Source of the DNA: JAZDEY01 sp043808325 [NCBI: Candidatus Eiseniibacteriota bacterium]
Lineage (GTDB): Bacteria; Arandabacterota; Arandabacteria; Arandabacterales
Direction of reading: 5' to 3'
Assembly: GCA_043808325.1 (NCBI GenBank)
Contig: JAZDEY010000038.1
Coordinates: forward strand, 1-32,877
Length of the DNA: 32,877 nt
The number at the start of each line of letters is the position of its first letter. Within the stretch, counting starts at the first letter, position 1. The position numbers and the translations under genes are program-made. Below the pieces are notes generated by a model. The model had not been told where the DNA came from and did not search any database. It saw only the letters and a list, made by a program, of their open reading frames with translations. Shown piece after piece: positions 1 to 7,362 of the stretch.

Positions 1-215
1 GTCCCCATCCACACACTCAAGACACCACTGCCCACCTTATCCTCATCGTATACCTCAACATACGCCGAATCCGTCCCCAACGGATACTCCAGCCCTATCT
101 CCACCCACGAAGAATCTACCAAACGAACCAACCCCGTGAACTCCGCAAGGCCGGCAGCAGGGAGCAGTATCAGGGCGGGGAAGCACAGCGCCAGGGCCTT
201 GAAAACTCGCAGCAT
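1..215 (-). CDS. Secreted protein of unknown function, 5' part only
   Basis: The first 71 codons of a gene that runs off the left edge. The ATG at 215 lies 5 nt after a perfect AAGGAGGA Shine-Dalgarno sequence (228-221). Residues 1-24 form a signal peptide: basic start (MLRVFK), a hydrophobic core (LALCFPALILLPAA) and a probable cleavage site after GLA. The mature part that can be seen is acidic and beta-like (FTGLVRLVDSSWVEIGLEY). I do not recognise a family. It is preceded by a leader of about 345 nt behind a strong promoter, so it is probably first in its transcript. Confidence 0.7.
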   Translation of the reverse strand, partial: MLRVFKALALCFPALILLPAAGLAEFTGLVRLVDSSWVEIGLEYPLGTDSAYVEVYDEDKVGSGVLSVWMG

Positions 216-560
216 CTTATTCCTCCTTGTCAGGATTAGCCCGGAGAGCAGTCAGACCGCATAAGGACATAAGCAAGAACCAGCAAAGATGGAGATGTCA
301 AGATTCTAGGTCTCAAGTGGTACGTGGAGGCTTCGTTGTCAGCTGATCTGCGGAACTGCAAACATCGGTTACGAACAAGAGGACCCATACGGTCAGGGGG
401 TTGATGCGAGGCGGTGCTGAAGTCACAACCAGAAAGTGAGGATAGAATAGAGATACTATCAGGCGGTCGCACATAATTATCCGAGCATAATGCCCCTGGT
501 AGCGCCAGCCCGCGTGAGTACAGGTCCCGTGCCCTCCTTCAAGCCGCTCAGCCGTAGGTT
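216..560 (-). other. Long untranslated leader, no gene seen
   Basis: About 345 nt between the predicted transcription start near 560 and the ATG at 215. The longest open frame in it (236-472, minus) has no good Shine-Dalgarno sequence and no recognisable protein pattern. I see no riboswitch or RNA family I can name. Such a long leader could hold a structured regulator, or a short uncharacterised RNA. Confidence 0.35.
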
Positions 561-567
561 ATTGAGT

Positions 568-596
568 ATTGTAGACCAGCGAGGTCAGATTGTCAA
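568..596 (-). promoter_or_regulatory. Sigma70-type promoter for the left-edge secreted protein
   Basis: On the minus strand TTGACA (596-591), a 17-nt spacer and TACAAT (573-568) match the consensus at 11 of 12 positions. Transcription would start near 560. The -35 box lies 11 bp outside the presumed IS3 terminus at 608, so the promoter is not part of the element as drawn. Confidence 0.75.
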
Positions 597-607
597 GGCG
601 TTTCGAC

Positions 608-1338
608 TGACCTGCCCCTGACAGTGATACCACTAATACTCCGCGCGAATCACACGCTGTAGTGCTCCCCATCTTTGATCCAGATCCGGTGAGAATTTAC
701 ACCGTAGTTTGGCATAAGGCAACCTTGGCTTCCTGGGCACTGGCCCGGTCCGCATACTCAGATGGGGATCGGTACCCCAACGAGCTGTGCGGACGGCTGT
801 GGTTGTATTCCTGGCGTCAGGCTTCGATCTTCTCCTGGGCATCAGGCAGCGACATGAACCAGTGCTCGTTCGGGCACTCCTGACGGAACCTCGAATTGAA
901 CGCTTCTACCATCGCCTTGTCCGTCGGCTTGCCCGGCCGGCTGAAGTCCAACTCCACGCGGTTCCAGTAAGCGCAGCGATCCAGGTCCTTCGAGATGAAC
1001 TCCGGGCCCTGGTCGACCTGAATGCGCCCTGCAAAACCATGCTGCCTCGTAATCCGCTCCAGCACCCACACGACCTCGATCCCACGAATCCGCTGAGCCA
1101 CATGCAACGCCAGGCTCTCACGAGTATGGTTGTCCACTATCGTCAAGACCCGAAGACGACGGCCGTCGAACAACTGATCTCATACAAAGTCCATGCTCCA
1201 GCATTCGTTCTTCGCTTCCGTCGTGGGACGCAACTCCCGCTTGGCACATGCCACCCGGCGCCGAGGCGGCTTCTTTCTCAGTCCCAGGGCTTCCTCCCGA
1301 TACAGACGATACACCCGCTTGTAATTCACTCGCCAGCA
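608..1338 (-). mobile_element. IS3-family insertion sequence remnant
   Basis: Holds the C-terminal two thirds of an IS3-type OrfB. The right end probably lies at 608, where TGACCTGCCCCTGACAGTG resembles the TGA/TGG...GCCCC termini of IS2/IS407-like members. The other end is missing: similarity to the transposase stops near 1338, and the sequence beyond reads into unrelated DNA. No OrfA, no matching inverted repeat on the left and no target duplication was found, so the element is dead and truncated. Confidence 0.7.
697..1338 (-). pseudogene. IS3-family transposase OrfB, truncated with two in-frame stops
   Basis: One frame reads through the end of the HTH_21 region (WRVNYKRVYRLYREEALGLR), the pre-catalytic WSMDFV and the rve/integrase core. 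All three catalytic residues are visible: Asp in TIVDNHTRE, Asp in VDQGPEFISKD and Glu in MVEAFNSRFRQE, followed by the typical YNHSRPHSSLGY tail. Two TGA codons break the frame: one at 1180-1182 just after WSMDFV, and one at 817-819 in EKIEA*RQEYN, where relatives usually have Trp. The frame ends at TAA 697-699. The N-terminal region and OrfA are gone. Neighbouring genes use TGA as stop, so these are true nonsense mutations. Confidence 0.85.
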
Positions 1339-1476
1339 AGGACAAGAAGGTAGGTCGACCCAGGGGAAGACCCCCGAAGGAGGCAAGATCCTCGCTCGGC
1401 TGATCACCGGACAGCCCGGTATGGGTGGTATACTTTTACTTCCCCACTTCTGGGTAAGATTACTTCGCCATTGACA
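1339..1476. mobile_element. Possible end of a second insertion sequence
   Basis: Read on the minus strand from 1476, the sequence opens TGTCAATGGCGAAGTAA and then holds two related units, GGCGAAGTAA..TTACCCA and GGGGAAGTAA...ATACCAC. IS21-family ends begin with TGT and carry such internal repeats. The plus strand just inside ends an open frame with GRPRGRPPKEARSSLG and TGA at 1399-1401. Only one end is present, so family assignment is tentative. It abuts the IS3 fragment, which suggests one element jumped into or recombined with the other. Confidence 0.3.
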
Positions 1477-1628
1477 CATGGCATCTAGATGTGGGAAGAC
1501 GAAGAGTCAGGTAGTGCGCTCTCACGGGAGGGCACGGCCGATTCGAACTCGAAGGATGTCGCATTGCGTCCAGAATATCCAGACCAGATACTACAGCCGA
1601 CAAATCGGAGGACACAATCCCGATTTAT

Positions 1629-3149
1629 TCACCTGTGATCCTGACTGCGGTACTGAATCGCTTCGGCGACATGGCTCGCCTCGATAGCGTCGTTGCCTTG
1701 GAGGTCTGCTATGGTCCTGGCCACCTTGAGCACCTTCGTGTAGGAGCGGGCGCTCAAGCCAAGACGCATCGTTGCGGCCTTGAGCAACTCCGCGGAACGG
1801 GCATCCAGCCGGCAGAACCTTCTCATTTGTCTGGTGAGCATCTGGGAGTTCGTGAAAACCCCCGGATCCTCGCTGAAACGCCTTTCCTGAACCGCTCGTG
1901 CCCGCTCCACACGGCCGCGTATCGCGCCCGAAGCCTCGGCTGACCCTTCGCCGGATATCTCGCTGTACCTCGCGGGAGGTATCTCTACATGAATGTCTAT
2001 TCGGTCAAGCAGCGGCTCCGAGATCTTTCTTCGATAGCGCTCCACATCGCCCACACCGCACCTGCACTCCTTCTTCGGATCCGTGAGGTTTCCGCAGGGA
2101 CAGGGGTTCATAGCCGCGATCAGCATGAAGTTGGCGGGATAGGTCACTGAAGAATGCGCTCTCGAGATCGTAACCACGCGGTCCTCGAGCGGTTGTCTTA
2201 AGACCTCCAGGGCACTTCGCCTGAACTCGGTGAACTCGTCCAAGAAAAGCACACCGTGGGTCGCAAGGCTCACCTCGCCTGGGCGCGGAACCCGCCCGCC
2301 ACCGACCAGTGCGACATCGCTGATCGAGTGGTGAGGCGATCGGAACGGCCGCCGCACCAAGAGTCCATCCTCTGAGAGCAGTCCCGCAACCGAGAAGATC
2401 TTGGTGGTTTCGATCGCCTCGGCGACGGTCATTGGCGGCAGTATGGTGGGAATCCGCCGAGCGATCATGGTCTTGCCGCTTCCGGGAGGACCGGTCAAGA
2501 GGATGTTATGATTCCCGGCTGCCGCAACCTCTATCGCGCGCTTGGCGTGTTCTTGCCCGCGCACCTCGCCGAAATCGACGTCGTAGGTATCACGCCCCGG
2601 CGGGCCCAAAGGGCCGGCCACCGCAGCCACCGGCCGGTGCTCGCCCTTCAGGATAGCCAGCACCTCGCTTAGGGTCGCGACACCATAGACCGGTTTATCG
2701 GTCGAGACTACCGCCTCCTGAGCATTGGCACTCGGCAGGATCACCCCCGCGAGCCTGCTCCCGGCAACGCTCGCAACCATGCAGAGTGCACCTCTCACCC
2801 GCTTGAGACTGCCATCGAGGGAGAGCTCGCCGAGCAGCAGATAGTGGGCGTCGGACTCCGCCGTAACTTGGCCGCTCGCCAAGGCAAGTCCCACGGCGAT
2901 CGGCAGGTCGAAGCTTCCACCTTCCTTTTTCACAGTCGCCGGGGCGAGATTCACGACGATGCGTTTGGCGGGAAACTCAAACCCCGAGTTCTTGAGCGCA
3001 GCCCTTACCCGGTCCCGGCTCTCTCTTATCTCTTCTCCGGGCAGCCCCACGATCGCGAAGGTCGGAAGCCCGTTGGATACATCAACCTCGACCTCGACAA
3101 GCAGGCCTTCGATACCCACCACACCCGAACTCAGTATTCTTGCCAGCAC
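1629..3149 (-). CDS. comM: ComM/YifB family AAA+ ATPase (Mg-chelatase-like)
   Basis: A 506-residue protein of the usual family length. An N-terminal Lon-protease-like ChlI domain (about 1-165, MLARILSSGVVGIEG) precedes a Mg-chelatase-type AAA+ domain (about 190-395) and a C-terminal helical domain. Visible motifs are Walker A GPPGSGKT at 220-227, Walker B LFLDE at 301-305 and the cysteine cluster NPCPCGN...ECRCG at 349-365. Characterised ComM is a hexameric helicase that drives branch migration during natural transformation. The start is GTG, chosen because GGAGGT lies 7 nt upstream and the N-terminus matches the family. No dprA or other competence gene is adjacent. A promoter candidate lies 75-100 nt upstream. 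Confidence 0.93.
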   Translation of the reverse strand: MLARILSSGVVGIEGLLVEVEVDVSNGLPTFAIVGLPGEEIRESRDRVRAALKNSGFEFPAKRIVVNLAPATVKKEGGSFDLPIAVGLALASGQVTAESDAHYLLLGELSLDGSLKRVRGALCMVASVAGSRLAGVILPSANAQEAVVSTDKPVYGVATLSEVLAILKGEHRPVAAVAGPLGPPGRDTYDVDFGEVRGQEHAKRAIEVAAAGNHNILLTGPPGSGKTMIARRIPTILPPMTVAEAIETTKIFSVAGLLSEDGLLVRRPFRSPHHSISDVALVGGGRVPRPGEVSLATHGVLFLDEFTEFRRSALEVLRQPLEDRVVTISRAHSSVTYPANFMLIAAMNPCPCGNLTDPKKECRCGVGDVERYRRKISEPLLDRIDIHVEIPPARYSEISGEGSAEASGAIRGRVERARAVQERRFSEDPGVFTNSQMLTRQMRRFCRLDARSAELLKAATMRLGLSARSYTKVLKVARTIADLQGNDAIEASHVAEAIQYRSQDHR

Positions 3150-3221
3150 TGCATAGACCTCCGTCTTCGTTTGGTTGGAGGTTCGAGGAGGAGTTCCTAT
3201 TGAGATCCAAGAGGTAGGATC

Positions 3222-3249
3222 AGTATAGCAAGAGGGCGCCTAGACACAA
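3222..3249 (-). promoter_or_regulatory. Promoter candidate for comM
   Basis: TTGTGT (3249-3244), a 16-nt spacer and TATACT (3227-3222) on the minus strand, 73 nt upstream of the GTG start. The -10 box is good and the -35 box is weak. It lies in the 129-nt gap between the methyltransferase stop and comM, so comM probably has its own transcript. Confidence 0.45.
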
Positions 3250-3278
3250 GCTGGATTCTCTGGATTGATGAGAGGCCC

Positions 3279-5870
3279 TCATGGATCAGTATCCGTCTGG
3301 TAGGATTCGCGCTGCTCTCTGGCAAACAAGCTGAGTTGTGCGCTTCCCCTCTTAGTGACCTTCTTGGCGGCCAACGAAGAGACATCGAGGTTCCCCTTGT
3401 GCTTGCCAAAGGCTTTCTCCACCGCTTCGAAAAACAGGCATTTCCAGGAGTCCTGCTGAAATCGCTCACCGAATAGAGGTGAACGTAGCTTTCGAACAAG
3501 CAGGTCGTCCCTTTCCTCCGGAATGACCAGATACTTCGGGACCGAGGGGCTGACGGCCGACCCTCGCTTAAGAGCCTCCGTCATTGAAGTAGTCGCCTCA
3601 ACTTCAAAAAGGGCCCGCACGCAGTGGCCCTCAAGCCACAGAACATCGATCTGCTCGATGTCCTCGGAATTACGCACACCTTCCAACCCTCGCACCGCGC
3701 CACGCGTCACATACTGCCTCAATTCACCTTCCCGTCCCGCGAAGCCGCCGACCAGTGGATCACCTTGCTCCCGTCGCCCAATCCAGATGTCGTACCCGTG
3801 GCATTTTCCGGTCTCCGCCAAGATGGCAATCATCCGGGTATGCACACGCTCAATCTTGTCCTTCTGATAGTCGGGCTTCAACATCCACTCTCCCCCACGC
3901 CCCACTGGCCTCGCATAAGATTGAAGTGCCTCTCGTATGCTCGTCGAATCCGTAGTAAGGGCGTTAGGAAACTCCTCGCTGATCGCCTTCCACATATCCG
4001 TGAACGTCACCCGGCCCCTTTCCTGGAGCTTCCGCAGGACAGTCCCTTCCACTCGCTCAGAAAGCGGAACAGACTCAAGATGTGACACGCTCGATGGATC
4101 AAGAAACCACCATGCCTTGCCTTCAGTACCCCCAATGCGCATAGGCACAAGCACGAATTCCTGTCCGACATGTTTTTCGAGGACGGTCCGGACATCAAGC
4201 CCGCTGCGAAGCTCCGAGAAATACCCGTTGCGGGCAAGCTCGGGGTCAATGGCGTTGATCAAAATAGTGTAAGGCGTCGGTTCGCCCCTTTCGGCTAAGA
4301 CACGCTTAGCGGTCTCTGACACGATCCGCTCAAACCTTGCAGCGTCGATCTCTTCTGGCCGGGCGGCCGCTCCTGGCCTGTCCGGCTTATGGAACCGAAG
4401 GTAGAAATCCCCCTGGGCCGAGCCGAAAGGCTGGAGCATCGCCTTGGCGGACACCTGCCCCAGCGGTTGGTGGTGAATCTTCTCGAGATCGAAACCCGCC
4501 ACAGCACCTGCATGAAGGGTGGCATTCCTTACCTTGAACGTAGGGCTGTGGAAGGTAACAGTCATATAGGTTTCAGGTTTCAGTACATCGTGCATCAACT
4601 TGAAGGCATTGCGCAGGTGGGCGTGATAGACATCAAAGGTCTTACGCTGGCGTTCGTTGCGGATCACCTCTTTGGCTTGGATCCGCTCAGCATATCCGGC
4701 GTCTTTCCTGAGCCAAGCATTCCACAGGAAGGCGAGCTCCCCATACTGCACTGAGGCATCGTACGGGGGATCAGTGAAGACATAATCTATGCACTCGCCG
4801 TGACGGTCCAGGATGGCCTTTCGCATGAAATCGAGGGAGTCGCCGCAATGTATGTATACGTCGGCACGCCCCGCGAGCACATCATCAACACGGCGGCCAA
4901 ACCGGATCTGCCCGAAAGACCTGTTGGATTCCTCTTTGGCCTTGAGCAGTCCCTGGTGCCCCAGCATGGCACTCTCAAACTTCTCCCAGACGTTCTGCTC
5001 CATGGACCTTGGCGCATGCCAGTAACTGTGTTGGCTCCAGGTTGAGCTGAACGGCGTCTGATGGCTCCCCGCGGTGGTGCTGATCGCCGGGACCATTCCC
5101 GAGCATAGATGTACCATAGACGTAAACGCGATCTTCAGAAAGTCACGCAAATCCCGCTGGGGCTCCTTGTCAATAGCATCCATCAACCAGGCTAGCGCCA
5201 TGAGGTTGCGCCTCGTAAACAGCTGATCAAGGGATTCATACCGTTCCTTCTTCTTGAATGGGGAACCGTCAGGGTAGTACAGCCGGCTGCTTGGATACCA
5301 GGCCCGGATGCTCTTCTTTTCGATCGCTCTAAGCAGATCAAGATCCGCCCGGGTCGGAGAGCAGTTCCTATCCTGCCGATCGCCGCAATGCGGACAGGCC
5401 TCATATCTGATCTCAGTGCAGCGCCCGTCTTGCCAAATGGCGCAGGTAAACGGAAAGGCATGATGACACTTGCGGCAGCGCGTCTCGTAGAGCTCCAGGA
5501 TACGATCCCTTACGCGACCCTCCACCCGTTTGAAAGCTCGCTGCAGCTTAGCTAGATCCACAGGCTTCAGCGTAAGGCGAATGATCTCGGTTGCAACCGG
5601 CAGAAGATCAGAAACAATCGCTCTCCGGCCCGCTCTTAAGGCTTCCATGGCAACAACGCCGCTGCCAGCGAAAGGATCCAGGACAATACCACCTTCAGGG
5701 CAGTAGACCTTGACGTATTCGCCTACCACGTTCCAGGTTTTTCTTCCCCAGAACTTGTGCCATACATACATCGCCGTGTGAGGCAGGGGCGGAATTTGCC
5801 GTTCAATGTGGCTGACAGGCCGTGCAACTAAGGGGGTGGGAGCCCCTCGAACTCGTCGTTTCCGGGCCAT
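3279..5870 (-). CDS. Zn-ribbon DNA methyltransferase with C-terminal PD-(D/E)XK-like domain
   Basis: An 863-residue protein of the large adenine/cytosine-N4 DNA methylase type. Motif I is DPFAGSG at 65-71 (AdoMet binding) and the catalytic motif IV is TDPPY at 366-370. Between them sits a zinc-ribbon insert with paired cysteines C132/C135 and C159/C162. Residues about 600-665 look like a winged helix. The C-terminal part (about 670-800) has IDVLW at 741-745 followed by FEVEAT at 755-760, the D...ExE pattern of PD-(D/E)XK nuclease-fold domains, preceded by GYDIWIG near 692-698. Methylation is well supported; nuclease activity is inferred. If active, it would be a one-polypeptide restriction-modification enzyme. 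Its ATG overlaps the TGA of the upstream HhH gene by one base (TGATG), so the pair is translationally coupled. Target sequence unknown. Confidence 0.85.
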   Translation of the reverse strand: MARKRRVRGAPTPLVARPVSHIERQIPPLPHTAMYVWHKFWGRKTWNVVGEYVKVYCPEGGIVLDPFAGSGVVAMEALRAGRRAIVSDLLPVATEIIRLTLKPVDLAKLQRAFKRVEGRVRDRILELYETRCRKCHHAFPFTCAIWQDGRCTEIRYEACPHCGDRQDRNCSPTRADLDLLRAIEKKSIRAWYPSSRLYYPDGSPFKKKERYESLDQLFTRRNLMALAWLMDAIDKEPQRDLRDFLKIAFTSMVHLCSGMVPAISTTAGSHQTPFSSTWSQHSYWHAPRSMEQNVWEKFESAMLGHQGLLKAKEESNRSFGQIRFGRRVDDVLAGRADVYIHCGDSLDFMRKAILDRHGECIDYVFTDPPYDASVQYGELAFLWNAWLRKDAGYAERIQAKEVIRNERQRKTFDVYHAHLRNAFKLMHDVLKPETYMTVTFHSPTFKVRNATLHAGAVAGFDLEKIHHQPLGQVSAKAMLQPFGSAQGDFYLRFHKPDRPGAAARPEEIDAARFERIVSETAKRVLAERGEPTPYTILINAIDPELARNGYFSELRSGLDVRTVLEKHVGQEFVLVPMRIGGTEGKAWWFLDPSSVSHLESVPLSERVEGTVLRKLQERGRVTFTDMWKAISEEFPNALTTDSTSIREALQSYARPVGRGGEWMLKPDYQKDKIERVHTRMIAILAETGKCHGYDIWIGRREQGDPLVGGFAGREGELRQYVTRGAVRGLEGVRNSEDIEQIDVLWLEGHCVRALFEVEATTSMTEALKRGSAVSPSVPKYLVIPEERDDLLVRKLRSPLFGERFQQDSWKCLFFEAVEKAFGKHKGNLDVSSLAAKKVTKRGSAQLSLFAREQRESYQTDTDP

Positions 5871-6505
5871 CAGATGGCGTTCGCGAGCCGCTTCGCGATT
5901 TCCAGGGCTGCCGTGATCCGAATGATCTTCACCGAATTCAGGCCTTTTATGGACAGAAAATCGCCCATGTCTCTGCCGTATAGCCCACGAAAAGAGCCGA
6001 ACCGGGCAAGAAGCGCCTTTGCAATAACTAGGGATGAGCGACCGCGCACTCCCGATCCGATAACCTTGGCAAGAAGCTGCGCATCACCGGCGGCATTATC
6101 CGATGCCTGTGATCCAGGATCATCTCGCACCGAACTGAATAGGTCGCCCGCAGTCGCGGGAGCAACGGTGCTTGATCTATTGAGTGCATGGAGCCGACGA
6201 CCGAGCTCGATCGCTGCCAGAATGCGCTCTGCCTTCCTGCGACCCAATCCTGGAATCCTCGCGATGTCCTCGATTGTAGCCTGCCGATGGATTCCGTGCA
6301 GGCCCACATACTGGTCGAGGATCGCGTTGGCTATGGACAGCGCAGGACGACCAGATACTCCAGAACCGATCAAGATGGCCAGCAGTTCATCCTGCTTAAG
6401 GGCGTGCGAACCCAGCTCGACCAGCTTCCCTCCAGGATGGTGCCACACCGGCGTCCCGTCGGTGGAGGTTTGCAGTGATGATTTCAGCCCAGAGTACTTA
6501 GCCAC
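5870..6505 (-). CDS. Tandem RadC-N-terminal (UPF0758) HhH protein lacking the MPN domain
   Basis: A 211-residue protein built from two copies of the RadC N-terminal helix-hairpin-helix module. Copy 1 is about 27-105 (KQDELLAILIGSGVSGR, then IARIPGLGRRKAERILAAI) and copy 2 about 140-208 (DAQLLAKVIGSGVRGRSS, then FLSIKGLNSVKIIRI). Full RadC has one such module and then a JAB/MPN metal site (HxH...D); nothing like it is present. HhH motifs bind the DNA backbone without sequence specificity, so DNA or branched-DNA binding is inferred. The start is GTG, with GGGGGAGGT 11 nt upstream. The gene is directly upstream of, and coupled to, the methyltransferase, so the two probably act together. No clear promoter was seen in the 116 nt upstream. 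Confidence 0.75.
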   Translation of the reverse strand: MAKYSGLKSSLQTSTDGTPVWHHPGGKLVELGSHALKQDELLAILIGSGVSGRPALSIANAILDQYVGLHGIHRQATIEDIARIPGLGRRKAERILAAIELGRRLHALNRSSTVAPATAGDLFSSVRDDPGSQASDNAAGDAQLLAKVIGSGVRGRSSLVIAKALLARFGSFRGLYGRDMGDFLSIKGLNSVKIIRITAALEIAKRLANAI

Positions 6506-6621
6506 GCGCCTAGGCTACCTCCCCCAAACTTGGAGGTCAAGCGGATTCTGGCTGTGTCATGCACCTTGCCATATGGATGTGAGGGTTCCCTCTCCGGCAA
6601 CATCAGAACTGTGTCACCCGA

Positions 6622-7350
6622 TTACTGATCGTCCCATCGGGCTAAGATGTCCTTGATCAAGACCAGCAGCCGTGAGGTCACCCCATCGAAGTAGGCCCGG
6701 CAGGCCTTCTCATCGAAGTTGAGGCGGCCATCGCCCTCGGCATAAGTGATGATGGAGCCCGGGAAGGGGTATGCCCGGAAGCTCGGCCCCTGGCGCGTAA
6801 TCATCTTATCGTCATAGAGGTCGCGTCTCACGAGCGCGGGGTCGATCGCCACTATGGCAGCGGTCTCGTCGGCGCCGGCGTGGCCTCCCTCCCGCTCGAG
6901 CTTCTCCTTGCACAGATCCTCCATCCCGAACCACCAGTTGATCAAGAGCGCCTTTACGTTGGAAGTCTTGCTGGCCTCAAAGAGCGCGTCCTGAAGTTCT
7001 GTGATCTGGCCGCCGTGCCCGTTCATCACCACGATCTTTTCAAACCCGGTCTTCGCGAGCGACGCAACGACGTCAGCCACATAGGCCCTGAAGACCTCGG
7101 GCGTTATGAAGACCGTGCCGGGGTGCCCATAGAGTCCGCGCGTTATCCCGTATGGTATGGAAGGCGCAACCAGCGCGTTGAGTTCGGGTGCGAGCCGCTC
7201 CGCCAAGGCATCGGGTATAAGCATATCGGTCCCCAGGGGAATCACGCCGTGGGCTTCGATCGTCCCGACAGGAAGAATCACGGTGTCGATCTTAGCAGGG
7301 ACCAGGTTCTTGAGCTCGACATGATTGAGATAGGTAATCCTTCTCTCCAT
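6622..7350 (-). CDS. Creatininase-family amidohydrolase
   Basis: A 242-residue protein typical of the creatininase/MftE family, which hydrolyses cyclic or linear amides at a two-metal centre. The metal ligands expected for the family are visible: E32, H34 and D42 in PVGTIEAHGVIPLGTD, H112 in NGHGG and E162 in GGHAGADETAA. The substrate cannot be read from sequence; relatives act on creatinine, on formamide intermediates of riboflavin/F420 synthesis, or on the mycofactocin precursor peptide. It has no signal peptide and is probably cytoplasmic. The ATG at 7350 follows AAGGGGGA. It lies 12 nt after the M16 peptidase stop, as last gene of the DUF2914-M16-creatininase operon. Confidence 0.9.
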   Translation of the reverse strand: MERRITYLNHVELKNLVPAKIDTVILPVGTIEAHGVIPLGTDMLIPDALAERLAPELNALVAPSIPYGITRGLYGHPGTVFITPEVFRAYVADVVASLAKTGFEKIVVMNGHGGQITELQDALFEASKTSNVKALLINWWFGMEDLCKEKLEREGGHAGADETAAIVAIDPALVRRDLYDDKMITRQGPSFRAYPFPGSIITYAEGDGRLNFDEKACRAYFDGVTSRLLVLIKDILARWDDQ

Positions 7351-7362
7351 ACGATTCCCCCT

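Noticed and set aside
697-1338. TGA read as an amino acid, suggested by a TGA at a usual Trp site in the transposase
   Set aside because: ffh-operon and ruv-operon genes, the methyltransferase and others end at TGA in the right place, and genes overlap by ATGA or TGATG. The standard code holds; the transposase is simply decayed.
1520-1600. Possible tRNA on the minus strand (GAGTTCGAATC, a T-loop-like string)
   Set aside because: The flanking bases do not form a T stem, and no 5' acceptor strand pairs with the 3' side.
5874-6656. Plus-strand 260-codon frame opposite the RadC-like gene
   Set aside because: The minus strand encodes a recognisable double HhH protein; this frame has no motif and no ribosome site.
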